From positions 1 to 64,000 of the forward strand of contig NZ_JBHJHP010000006.1 in assembly GCF_042219855.1 (NCBI RefSeq): a stretch of DNA of 64,000 bases. The letters are read 5' to 3'. This document shows, in pieces, positions 36,190-47,400 of this stretch. The stretch is from JBHJHP01 sp042219855 (GTDB lineage Bacteria > Bacteroidota > Bacteroidia > Bacteroidales > UBA5342). The position numbers and the translations under genes are program-made. Positions within the stretch are counted from its first letter, which is position 1. Each line of letters begins with the position of its first letter. The notes beneath the pieces are model-generated. The model did no database searches and was not told where the DNA came from. It was given only the letters and a program-made list of their open reading frames with translations.

Positions 36190-38517
36190 ATGACGATCAT
36201 GAAACAAATGAATTTAAAGAATAAGCTGCGGTTATTTACAGCCATATTCGTCATCCTGTTTTCTTTAAACGGAAATGCACAGGTGGTAATGCCTGACCAG
36301 TTACAACCCGGTGACTCATGGGGGCTTATTGATGTCAATAACCTCTATGGTGGTTTTATGCAGGTTGCAGATTACAATGCTTTATTAAACATTGATGTGC
36401 AGTTTGTAAAAAAAGGCATGGTAGTAATCGTTTATGACTACGATGGAATAAATGCAAATGGTATCGATACACGTTCTTTCATGTTCCTTCCCGCAGCCGG
36501 AACCTGGAATTACACATCGCCATTTGATATTCCCGCAGCGAATCAAAACGATGTTGTGGCTCCTGAAAACTGGGTGGAAGTCAGTATTCGCCCGGTAGCC
36601 GGTGTAAGCCAGATTGATACTGTATCTGTCAAAGCACTGATTTTTGATGGCGATACAATAAGAGGGTTTAGTACAGATCCCAGCTTTGCAAATGCAACAG
36701 ATTCTCTTTTCCCTTCACAGCTGGCGGTTTCATTATATGTTGATTCTTTGATGACGGACCTGAAGCAGTATGGCGTTTTTGATACAATTGTTGTTGATAC
36801 GGCATTCATTAATGGTTTGGCTGTTAACTATTTTTCTCTGAATAACAGATATATCACAGATATTTCAAATGACTCAACCTTAACGGGTGCAGACTCGTTA
36901 AAGCTGATTACAGAATACTCGGTTCAGACAAGGATCGATTCTGTTCTGGCGTACGTAAACGGACAGTTTTCCGCTCTGAGCCAGAATATGATTGAAGATA
37001 CACAGGATGGAGAATCCATGGTAAAAGTTACGGACGGAGATTCTGTTATTGTACGTGTAGCTAACGATACAGCTATAGTGGTGGATCAGAACCGTAATGT
37101 CACCTTCAATAACTCCAACCTGATTATTAATGGCGATTCTTTAAATGCTGTAGCAGATAAGGGTGAAACTTTTGCAAATGAAGCTGATTCCGCCAAAGCG
37201 GTGACTTCACTGGCTACGGTAGACAGCATGATCGTTGAGGGTGGTAACAATATCAATTTTGCATTCGGAACCAAAACCATTACCCGCGCCGGTTGGGATG
37301 GCGTTACAGGGGCACAGATGAATGTGGATAATCTGGAAGACTTTCTTAAAAAACTCTTCTTTCCTGTTTCCTCTCCCCTGATTCAGTTTTTTGGAATCAA
37401 TGGTGAAAGCAATACTGCATTGTATTCCTACCAGACCGAAGATGCCGTTTCTAAAGTGGTTACGAACCATGTTGGAACAGCAACCGTACCCTACAGTAAC
37501 TGGAATGGGGCCACCAACTATACCCTGGGTTACAATGTATATAACAGAAGTGTGAATGACGAAAGTGACGATACTGCTCTTGATAGTATTGTATGGTTAC
37601 TGAACGGTGTTAGACAGGGAGTGGTTGCTGTTGGGAACCTGAATTCAAATAACTCCGGAACACTTACACTGAATAAAGCGGACTTAAATGTCAATGCTAC
37701 CGGAACCAGCACCAATAATCTTGAAGTAAAAGCTTATGATGCTTATCCTAACATGAGCTCAATCAGCTGGATTTTAAATACAAGTGCTGCTCTTCAGTCG
37801 CTGGTTCAGAACAACATAACAATTACACATCCGGCATCGGAAGGGAGTAATCCATATCTGATTGAACGGAACGGTGCAACCCAGACATTTACAGTTTCTT
37901 ACAATGTGGATGCAAGAGATGAAACGGTTACCGATGTTGTTTATACTCCTTACGGAGGTATTACTGCACCAACCAATGAAACAGGTCTTACAATTACCGG
38001 AAACGGTGTGGCAAGAACAACAACCATTGATGTGGCTAACACAAACCTGAGTGTTGTTCAGTTAGGAGTTCAGGTTCGCGGCAATATTTATAACACTGCA
38101 AGTGCAGAACAGCGTTCGCCAACAATTCAACTGGCCGACAGAGGTTATGTTGGTTACCTGACAAACGCACAGCGTCTTGATATTTCAAATCAGGGTGCAA
38201 CAATAGCAGCGTTCTCAAATGCAAGCTGTTTGATGAATTACCAGTTTAAAACCACAAATGGTGTGACATTAGCAAACGGAACCGGAGAAACGGCTTATCT
38301 GTGCTTTGCCTTACCTGTTTCCAAAGAGTCAACAGGAAAATCATATAAAATTCAGACTTATGACCTCGGGGTATGGAGTGATGTAACCACAGGTCAGGTT
38401 GTGTATGACATAACTACAAACGGTGCTACTGTTTCGTATTATGTGGTTTATATTAATTCAGGAACTGCTAATACCAGCGATGGAGGAACTGTGCAGGCAA
38501 GAATAATTGAAAATTAA
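36190..38517 (+). CDS. Secreted fibre-like paralogue B
   Basis: A 775-aa protein with a signal peptide ending SLNGNAQ. The N-terminal domain reads LQPGDSWGLIDVNNLYGGFM, then KKGMVVIVYDYDG and FMFLPAAGTW. The same layout opens the next two genes (GL.DVN.L.GGFM). A stalk-like Asp/Ser-rich section with TVSVKALIFDGDTIRGFSTD and repeated DS pairs follows. The shared module ITRAGWDGVTGAQMNVDNLE plus DFLKKLFFPV is near residue 365. Ig-like domains come next, and the end domain starts RGYVGYLTNAQRL and closes with YYVVYINSGT. ATG 36190 or 36199 are both possible. No known enzyme motif; likely an extracellular structural or binding protein. Confidence 0.72.
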   Translation: MTIMKQMNLKNKLRLFTAIFVILFSLNGNAQVVMPDQLQPGDSWGLIDVNNLYGGFMQVADYNALLNIDVQFVKKGMVVIVYDYDGINANGIDTRSFMFLPAAGTWNYTSPFDIPAANQNDVVAPENWVEVSIRPVAGVSQIDTVSVKALIFDGDTIRGFSTDPSFANATDSLFPSQLAVSLYVDSLMTDLKQYGVFDTIVVDTAFINGLAVNYFSLNNRYITDISNDSTLTGADSLKLITEYSVQTRIDSVLAYVNGQFSALSQNMIEDTQDGESMVKVTDGDSVIVRVANDTAIVVDQNRNVTFNNSNLIINGDSLNAVADKGETFANEADSAKAVTSLATVDSMIVEGGNNINFAFGTKTITRAGWDGVTGAQMNVDNLEDFLKKLFFPVSSPLIQFFGINGESNTALYSYQTEDAVSKVVTNHVGTATVPYSNWNGATNYTLGYNVYNRSVNDESDDTALDSIVWLLNGVRQGVVAVGNLNSNNSGTLTLNKADLNVNATGTSTNNLEVKAYDAYPNMSSISWILNTSAALQSLVQNNITITHPASEGSNPYLIERNGATQTFTVSYNVDARDETVTDVVYTPYGGITAPTNETGLTITGNGVARTTTIDVANTNLSVVQLGVQVRGNIYNTASAEQRSPTIQLADRGYVGYLTNAQRLDISNQGATIAAFSNASCLMNYQFKTTNGVTLANGTGETAYLCFALPVSKESTGKSYKIQTYDLGVWSDVTTGQVVYDITTNGATVSYYVVYINSGTANTSDGGTVQARIIEN

Positions 38518-38542
38518 TAGTTGAAATAAAAATATTTTGGAG

Positions 38543-41386
38543 ATGAAAACTTTTAAAACCGGATTAATAACAAAATGTCTGCTCTTTATAGGGTTAGTCT
38601 TTTTGCCGGCCTTAACGAATGGCCAGATTAAGCTGTCGCAATCGATGAGCCCGGGAGGTACTTTTGGTTTGGTTGATGTGAACGAACTGAAAGGGGGTTT
38701 CATGATGGTTGATAACCTGGAACAAAGGGATTCAATTTTTATGAACCGTACCAAAAGAGGTTTAATGGTCGTTGTTATTGATGCCAATGATGTTCAGGTC
38801 GGGGATCAGACAAAAACATACATGTTTCTGCCTTCCGAAAATCCGGCTGACTACAGCGACGGGGGTAAGATCTGGAATACATATGATGAATATTCTGTTC
38901 ATATGGTGAGCCAGTTCATGAGCAAATACAGTCTTAATCCCTGGGTTGAAGTTTCCCTGGGTTTAAAAGATCCTGATGGTCCTGGTATCGATACAATTTT
39001 CATCTCCACATCATTCATCGATACTATTTATTCCAATACAGGTGACACTTTGTTCCTTATGGATAAGGTAAAAACAGATTCATTGTATGCCGATTATCTG
39101 AACTTATCCGGTGTTCAGATTCTTGGAATATCAACCGACGAAACATTTGCCAATGCCAGCAACGACAGTCTGGTAACACAACTGGCAATAAAAACTTATG
39201 TACAGAACGAATTGGCAAACCTGAGTAATAATGCCAATATCTCTAATCTGAGCGTGGATACACTGACTGCAGATACCGCTTTTATTTCAAGACTGTTAAA
39301 TAATACACTGGTTTCTGATTCTATTAATGTAGATACGTTGATTGCATTGTATTCCACCATTGATACAGCTTCTATTAATAAGGTAAGTGTAAATTATTTT
39401 ACCCTGAATGGTTATTGGGTAGGATCTGTTTCAAATGATACATTATTTACCTCTGCTGATTCAACCGCACTGATAACAGAATTTGCTGTTCAGAACCGTA
39501 TCGATTCTGTTATGGTTTACGTGAACGATCAGTTTAGTAACCTGAGCCAGAATTCTATTGAGAACCCGCTTAACAGTGCGACAAAAATTGTGGTCAACGA
39601 AAACGACTCACTTGTATTTACAGTAAACGGCGATACCGCCATGGTTATTAATCCTGACGGCACAGTTGTGGCAGATACCCTTGCTGTTCAGCAGTTAACA
39701 TTAAGCGGTGATACCATTACCGGCATTTCAACGGATGTGAATCTTGGCGGAATTGCCGCCAGCAATGACAGCCTGTCAACTCAGCTTGCTGTTAAAACAT
39801 ATGTGGACAGTGAGATCGCAAAACTCTCCGGTAGCACAACAACAGATACGTTAAGAGCTAATGTAGGATATATCAACCAGGCCAACCTTGATACTCTGAT
39901 GGCAGACACGGCATATATCGCAGAATTAAAAGCTGATACCCTTGTTGCTGACCGGGCAGAGATCGATACCTTATATATGGATGGTGATACCATTTTCAGC
40001 ATCGCCAAAACAGGGGATACTGTTTCTGATTCGGTACAGGATAATACATTGGTTACTGCAGGATATGTTAAGAACAATGCTTCTGCATTTCCTGACGGAC
40101 TGAACCCGATTACCCGTGCAGGATGGTCCGGTGTTTCAGGTCAGGATCTGAACGCGGACAATGTGGTGGATTTCCTGAAAAAGGTCTTCTTCCCGGTTCC
40201 TGAACCGCAGATTTCCGATTTTCGCTATAATGCAACGTACCGTTCTTATGAAACGGCTTCGGGTGGAGATCCTAACGGGGCATTAACTGAAACCATCAGT
40301 CCAGCACTGCAAATCCCTTATGCAACATGGAAGAATAGTGCATTTACTCTTGCCTTGAATTATGATGTTGATAACAGGAGCGCACTTGATGCCAATATTA
40401 CAACAACGAATATTGCGACTGTAAATTTGGCTTCATCTCCGGGGTCATTTAATCAGACCGATAACATCAACAACGCAAATGCCAATATAACAGGGTCGTT
40501 TACGGTAAACAAAGCAGATTTTGGAACACCTTCTGCAACAGTGGATAATAACTATACTTTCACGTTAACGGTGACAGATGATTATCCAAATGTCAATACC
40601 CTGACTTTCCCGGTATTGCTTAAAAATGCAGATCCGTTAACGATTTCATATTTCAGAATTAACGGCGGTAACGGGCCGGTTATCGTAGAGGGTGACGGAA
40701 CAGATAGAACACCGGTGTTTTCGTGGAGCATAAATACCCAGGAAGATACAGTTACATCTATTACGTTGGTTCAGGAGCTTCCTTCAAGTGCAACCTATGC
40801 AACCGGTTCAACTTCTGCAACAGGTACATACAACCATACGATTACCGCACCTGCAGGCCAGGGTACCTATACTTACCGTTATGATTTAAGAGTTGGAAGT
40901 GAAGTGTTTGGTTCAAATGTAAATACAAATGTAAACAGACAATATATCATTACAGACCGGCATTTCTGGGGTTATGTATATCTGACCCAGAAACAGGCCA
41001 TTGATGCCATGGCAAGCGGAACAGCGGTGGATTTATCAGCTTTCTTCCCTGATGCTCCCTCAAGGGGTGATCAGTTAAACAAAGACTGGGAAGGATCGCA
41101 ACCGAATGCAGGTATTGCCTCCGGGGCATCTGTTGGTGATGGTATTGCATTTTCAACAACTACCTCAGGCGATGTTTATGCATGTATTGCCATCCCCAGA
41201 ACTACAGGTTCTGTTGAATTGCATCAGTGGGATGATTTAAATAAATATTGGGTTGATCAGTCAGGTGTGGTGGCAAAACCGGTAACCTATACTGTTGGAT
41301 CTTTAACTAAAAACTATTGGTTGGTATACAGTACTACAGCATTTTCCAATACTGCAGCACCAATCTTCCGTGTAGTAGAAAAATAA
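38543..41386 (+). CDS. Secreted fibre-like paralogue C
   Basis: A 947-aa protein with a signal peptide (GLVFLPALTNG around the cleavage region). The N-terminal domain MSPGGTFGLVDVNELKGGFM parallels paralogue B. The stalk has several repeats of DTL.AD.A.I with many Asp-Ser pairs (DTLTADTAFISR, ADTAYIAELKADTLVADRAE). The shared module ITRAGWSGVSGQDLNADNVV with DFLKKVFFPV is near residue 530. Ig-like domains follow, then an end domain opening HFWGYVYLTQKQAI and closing NYWLVYSTTAFSN. The ATG at 38543 is preferred over a TTG six bases upstream. A protein family with mosaic modules; function inferred only as extracellular fibre. Confidence 0.72.
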   Translation: MKTFKTGLITKCLLFIGLVFLPALTNGQIKLSQSMSPGGTFGLVDVNELKGGFMMVDNLEQRDSIFMNRTKRGLMVVVIDANDVQVGDQTKTYMFLPSENPADYSDGGKIWNTYDEYSVHMVSQFMSKYSLNPWVEVSLGLKDPDGPGIDTIFISTSFIDTIYSNTGDTLFLMDKVKTDSLYADYLNLSGVQILGISTDETFANASNDSLVTQLAIKTYVQNELANLSNNANISNLSVDTLTADTAFISRLLNNTLVSDSINVDTLIALYSTIDTASINKVSVNYFTLNGYWVGSVSNDTLFTSADSTALITEFAVQNRIDSVMVYVNDQFSNLSQNSIENPLNSATKIVVNENDSLVFTVNGDTAMVINPDGTVVADTLAVQQLTLSGDTITGISTDVNLGGIAASNDSLSTQLAVKTYVDSEIAKLSGSTTTDTLRANVGYINQANLDTLMADTAYIAELKADTLVADRAEIDTLYMDGDTIFSIAKTGDTVSDSVQDNTLVTAGYVKNNASAFPDGLNPITRAGWSGVSGQDLNADNVVDFLKKVFFPVPEPQISDFRYNATYRSYETASGGDPNGALTETISPALQIPYATWKNSAFTLALNYDVDNRSALDANITTTNIATVNLASSPGSFNQTDNINNANANITGSFTVNKADFGTPSATVDNNYTFTLTVTDDYPNVNTLTFPVLLKNADPLTISYFRINGGNGPVIVEGDGTDRTPVFSWSINTQEDTVTSITLVQELPSSATYATGSTSATGTYNHTITAPAGQGTYTYRYDLRVGSEVFGSNVNTNVNRQYIITDRHFWGYVYLTQKQAIDAMASGTAVDLSAFFPDAPSRGDQLNKDWEGSQPNAGIASGASVGDGIAFSTTTSGDVYACIAIPRTTGSVELHQWDDLNKYWVDQSGVVAKPVTYTVGSLTKNYWLVYSTTAFSNTAAPIFRVVEK

Positions 41387-41408
41387 GAATAACGATAGCT
41401 TTAAGATT

Positions 41409-44400
41409 ATGAAAGCAAAAGCATTAGGAAAGATTTTTATTGTTTTAAGTTTACTGTTCGTTGGCGCAGGCACCGCCAGTGCACAGTTTGTGTTTCAAAA
41501 CTACTTGAAACCTTCATCCTCAACATTCCCTATTGTGGATCAGGATCATATTAAAGGGGGGTACCATGTTCTGGACAGTTGGGCCCAGCTTAATGATGGT
41601 TCCGATATTGCAGGATTACATAAATCAAAAAGGGAAGTTGGTATGATCGTGGTAATTCTCGATGAAGGAAAGACTTATGTTTTGGTGAGTCTGGGGCTTG
41701 ATCCGGAAGATCCTACCGATGACATCTGGCAGGAAGTAATTTCCACAACGGTTTATCGGAATTTTCTTCCGTATAAAGCAGGATTTTTGGCCGTACACGA
41801 GAATAACCTGTATATCTGTACCGCCGATTTTGTAGGATTATCCAATTATGTGGGCCAACCTCTGCCGTCAACAAACTGGGTAAATTTAGGCGGGGGATCC
41901 GGTGGTGATTTCGCCTTAAAAGATCTTTCCAATGTTGACAGAGCAAGTGTGGTTGATACCTTGATTGCAGCGAATGCCATTGCAGATACAGCCATACAGA
42001 ACTTTGCTGTAACAACAAATAAACTTGCAACCAATGCAGTAACAGGTGCCAAATTAAATAATGCTGTTGCTGGTTCCGGTTTGTTATTCGATAATCTTCA
42101 TAATCTTAAAGTCGCAGTTGACAGCAACACTATCGTATTCAAAAATGACAGTTTAAGCATTAATAATGGAAGTATACAGACTGAAAAACTGAGATCGAAC
42201 TCAGGAACAGCTCTTAGTAACGGTACTGCCGGTCAGGTTCTTTCCTCTGACGGATCCGGAAACTTTCAATGGTTAAATTCGAGCAGTCTGTCTGTTAATC
42301 CTGATAATCTTAACCTGGGTAACGACAGTATTTTTGTGGGAAGCAGTTCAAAAGCTACCCAGATGATCGTTGGTGGTGATATGAATCTGTCTGTAGTCAA
42401 CGGAGATTCTGCTGTCTTTACCATCGAAAATAACAGTGTGAATCTGGCTAAACTGGATCAGGCTAACATTTCAATCGCTGATCTGGCTGCTGCCAATGCT
42501 ACTGTAGATATGAACGGAAATAAAATCGTTAATGTGGCAAATCCACTGGATAGTGCTGATGCAGCTAATTTTTATACCGTTAAAAAGCAGATTAATGATT
42601 CAATACTATCAAGGTTAAACGATAACAGTTCTTCATATGCACAATGGTGGAGTGCTGGAAAAATGCAGGATACACTGGCAGATTACCCTGTGATTTACTC
42701 TACAGGAAAAATCAGTAGTGCTGTGATCCCTTCACTTTCAATAAATACAACATACGTGGTTTCTGATTTGTATCAGATCCGGCTTCTGGACACAAACCTT
42801 GATACCATTATATATCGTGGCGATATTGCTATTGATACGACAAACAGTACTTCATATATGTTTATCGGTTACCAGGACGGATTGAACGATACCCTGGAAT
42901 ACGGACAACATATTGACTCACTTTCAGTTTCGGGTAACCTTTGGGTTCCCATATCATTTGGTAACGTAATTTCTGTAAACGGACAACAGGGTATAGTCAA
43001 CGTTGATATCAATGACATGCCTTTAGCTCAGGCTGAGATAGACTCAAAAGAAGATGCATTGGGCAATCCCGCTACTAACGGAGAAGTTCTCACATCAACA
43101 AGTACCGGAGCGAGATCATGGAAGACCATAGGCAGTCTGTTGAGCTCAACAACAATGGATAACCTTGGTGATGTGACTGATTACACCGGAGCCGGTGACA
43201 GTACAATTCTTGTGTATGACGGAACCAACTGGCAGGCGGTAAAACTATCCGGAGACGTGGTTATTGGCAATTCAGGAACAACTGAAATTACCGAAGATGC
43301 CGTAGAACTGGGAACAAACACCACCGGTAATTATGTAAGATCGGTTAATGACCTTGTAGCAGATGGATTAAAGGTAACGGGTAATGGAGAAGGTGGCGAT
43401 TTGAGTATACAGCTTAACGTTGATGATTCAACCCTTACTATAATTGACGATACCGTCCGCCTGATGAATGGTGCCGTAAGAGCATCGAATATGAAAGCCA
43501 TATCCGGATCGCTTGGAAACGGTACTGATGGACAGGTTCTGAGTTCAGATGGTTTGGGTGGTTTTGAATGGATGAATGCAAGTGCTCTTTCTGTGAATCC
43601 GAATAATATTACCCTGGATTCAGCAAATATCCTGATTGGTAATGCTTCTGATCTGGCACAGGCACAGGCTTTAAGTGGCGATGCTTCAATTGATCATAAC
43701 GGCGTTCTTACAATTTCGGACGGCGCCGTTACAAAAGCTAAACTTGCATCAGATGCTGTTGACAGCGTGCGTATTATTGATGGTTCTGTTACGTCATCGG
43801 ATATTAAAAACGGAACAATTACCGCTCTGGATATTGCCGATGACGGTGTAAGCGCAGCAAAAATTGATGCGGGTATTGCAGGAGCTGGTCTGAAGAAAAA
43901 TACTGGTAACGATTCTGTTTATGTTTCTACAGACGATGTTACACTTGAAGTCGTAAATGATCAGGTAAGAATTAAAGATGACGCTGTTACATCAGCTAAA
44001 ATCAGTGACAGATCAATTTCAGGAATTGATATCAGTCAACTGGGCGCAACTGCAAATCAGCAGCTGACATGGGATGGATTTAACTGGGTAGCCAGAACGG
44101 ATTCCGCAATTTACACCGGATTCCAGGACACAATTGGTCTGGATGCAACGACAGTTCAGAGAGCAATTGAAAAAGTTTATGGTGCTGCAAATGCAGTGAA
44201 TACCTCTATCCTTGATAAAGTAAAAGCTGACAGCATTTACTTTGAAACAGCCCTGGATGCAGACAGCATAGCCATATGGAATAAGCGTTATACTGATTCA
44301 CTGGCAACCGTTGCAGTCTTATCAGCCCAACGTGCCTTACTCTTTGCCAAACTTACCGGCGATAGTCTCTATTTTGAAACTATGATGGATCAGGACAGCC

Positions 44401-47400
44401 TGTACTTTGAATCACAGATGGATCTTGACAGTGCATATTTAGCCGGTTTGATAAACACAGGTAATTCAGATCTTTTATCAAAAATAAATGCAGACAGTAC
44501 TGCAATCTGGAACAAAATATATTCCGATTCTGTATCAGCTGCTGCAACACTTGCCTTACAACGTGCCCTGTTGTTTGCAAAACTGACAGCAGACAGCATG
44601 TATTATGAGGCTCAAATGGATATTGACAGTACCTATTTTGATGGTCTAATCAATACCGGTTCGGCAACGTTGCTTGCTAAGATAGCAGCCGACAGTACCT
44701 ATTTTGAAGCACAACTTGATGCCGACAGCACAGCGTTGCAGGCAGAACTGGATGCTACACAGGCCGGTTCAGGACTGGGAACAGATGGCAGCTATACAGC
44801 AAACGGATCAACCAGTTATATAGGTGGTGCAACAACGCTTAAAGGCGCAGACGATCTTCTGGATGCAGCCATCAGGGTAAATGCAGACTCGGTAGCTAAC
44901 TACGCAGCTTACTTTGCCTCACAGTCGGACAGCAATCAGGTTTACCGCGACAGTATCAATGCACTGAGCGCAGCCGTTGCAGCTGCAGGAACAGACAACA
45001 CAGTCCTTCAGGGCGAAGTTGATGCGACACAGGCCGGTGCCGGTCTTGGAGCCAATGGAACATATAGTGTCAACAGTACGGCAAACTATATCAATGGAGC
45101 CAGCAGCCTTGTAAATGCAGATGATTTACTGGATGCAGCCATTAAAGTGAACAACGATTCAGTATTGAACTACGCAACATATATCAGTGCCCTGCAGGAC
45201 AGCGGACTGGTTTACAGGGACAGCATCAATAATCTGAGTGATTCAGTTCTGGCTTTACGCAATGATCTGAATGCATTTGATGCACTTCCGGTACAGGCAG
45301 GCTCAGCCAACCTGATGTTAACAACCGACGGAACAACAGCCAGCTGGGATTCAGTAAGAACCGTGGCCATTGCCAGAGGTAACGTAACGGCTTCAAAGTT
45401 AGCTGCAAATTCAGGATATCTACAGAATGGCATAGCAGGACAGGTCTTATCATCCAGTGGTAACGGTAACTTCTACTGGCAGGATGCCAGTTCACTTTCG
45501 GTTGACCCGAGCAGCCTCACACTACCTGATGGTCAGATTTATGTCGGAAATGCCAGTGATCAGGCTGAAGCACATGATATAACAGGCGATATCGCCATTT
45601 CAAATACCGGTGTTGTTAGTCTGAATGATACAATTTCTTCTATCAACGAATTATATGTTGGCGATTCACTCAGCACAACACAGCTGGAGGTTTCAGACAG
45701 TGCAGTTTTTAAAGGTGCAGTTGTTGTAGGCGGAACCGGAATCAATGGCATCACAACTTCCGTGAATGCCGGTGCAGATAATGACTCACTGGTGACCGCG
45801 GGTGCTGTAAAAACCTATGTTGATGCTGTAGCGACAAGTGCAGGCACAACACAGGCAGAACTGGATGCTACACAGAGTGGTGCCGGTCTTGCAGCCAACG
45901 GCGCTTACAGTGCCAACAGTTCAACAANNNNNNNNNNNNNNNNNNNNNNNNNNNNNNNNNNNNNNNNNNNNNNNNNNGCCAATCTTGCAACCCTTCGGAC
46001 AGACTTTACAGATTCAGTGGCATGGGCGGCAGACAGCCTGCGTACCCTTGCAACAAAAATAGCAGATGACAGCACTTATTTTGCCGGGCTGCTGAGCACA
46101 GGAAATGCAGGAGTACTTGCTAAGATCGCAGCCGACAGTACCTATTTTGAAGCACAACTTGATGCCGACAGTACCGCGTTACAGGCAGAACTGGATGCTA
46201 CACAGAGTGGTGCCGGTCTTGCAGCCAACGGCGCTTACAGTGCCAACAGTTCAACAACGTATTTAGGAACAGCAACCAGTCTGGTTGATGCAGATGAAAT
46301 ACTGGATGCCAATCTTGCAACCCTTCGGACAGACTTTACAGATTCAGTGGCATGGGCGGCAGACAGCCTGCGTACCCTTGCAACAAAAATAGCAGATGAC
46401 AGCACTTATTTTGCCGGGCTGCTGAGCACAGGTAATGCAGGTGTACTTGCTAAGATCGCAGCCGACAGTACCTATTTTGAAGCACAGCTTGATGCCGACA
46501 GTACCGCGTTGCAGGCAGAACTGGATGCTACACAGGCCGGTTCAGGACTGGGAACAGATGGCAGCTATACAGCAAACGGATCAACCAGTTATATAGGTGG
46601 TGCAACAACGCTTAAAGGCGCAGACGATCTTCTGGATGCAGCCATCAGGGTAAATGCAGACTCGGTAGCTAACTACGCAGCTTACTTTGCCTCACAGGCG
46701 GACAGCAACCAGGTTTACCGCGACAGTATCAATGCACTGAGCGCAGCCGTTGCAGCTGCAGGAACAGACAACACAGCCCTTCAGGGTGAAGTTGATGCGA
46801 TTGAAACTGGTACAGGTCTTGGAACAGACGGCACATATACCGCCAATGGAACTGCGAACTACATCAGTGGCGCAACCAGTTTGATGAATGCAGATGATCT
46901 TCTGGATGCCGCGATAAAAGTAAACAGCGATTCTGTGATCAACTATGCATCATATATCAGTGCCCTGCAGGATAGTGATCTTGTTTACAGGGATAGTATT
47001 AATAACTTAAGTGATTCCATTGCAGCACTGAGAAGTGATCTGGCAGGACTTGATCCTTTGCCTGATCAGACAGGTGCTAACAACCAGGTGCTGATTTCAG
47101 ACGGTACAAATGCAGGTTGGTCTGCTATTGACAGTGCAAATATTGCGGCTGCTGGAATTTCTATAACCAACATAAAAGAAGGTTCTTCTAACCAGTTGTT
47201 GTCGACCAATGCTGCCGGCGATGGTCTGGAATGGATTGACCGAAACACCGTTGGTAAACCCATCGAAGCCGGTGACGGATTAAACATCACTTCATTGAGT
47301 GATAGTGACAGTATTGCTGTTAATGTTGATCCTACACAACTGGAGATTGCTAATGATACAGTTCGCATTAAAGATGCCGGTATCAGCACAGCTCAAATAG

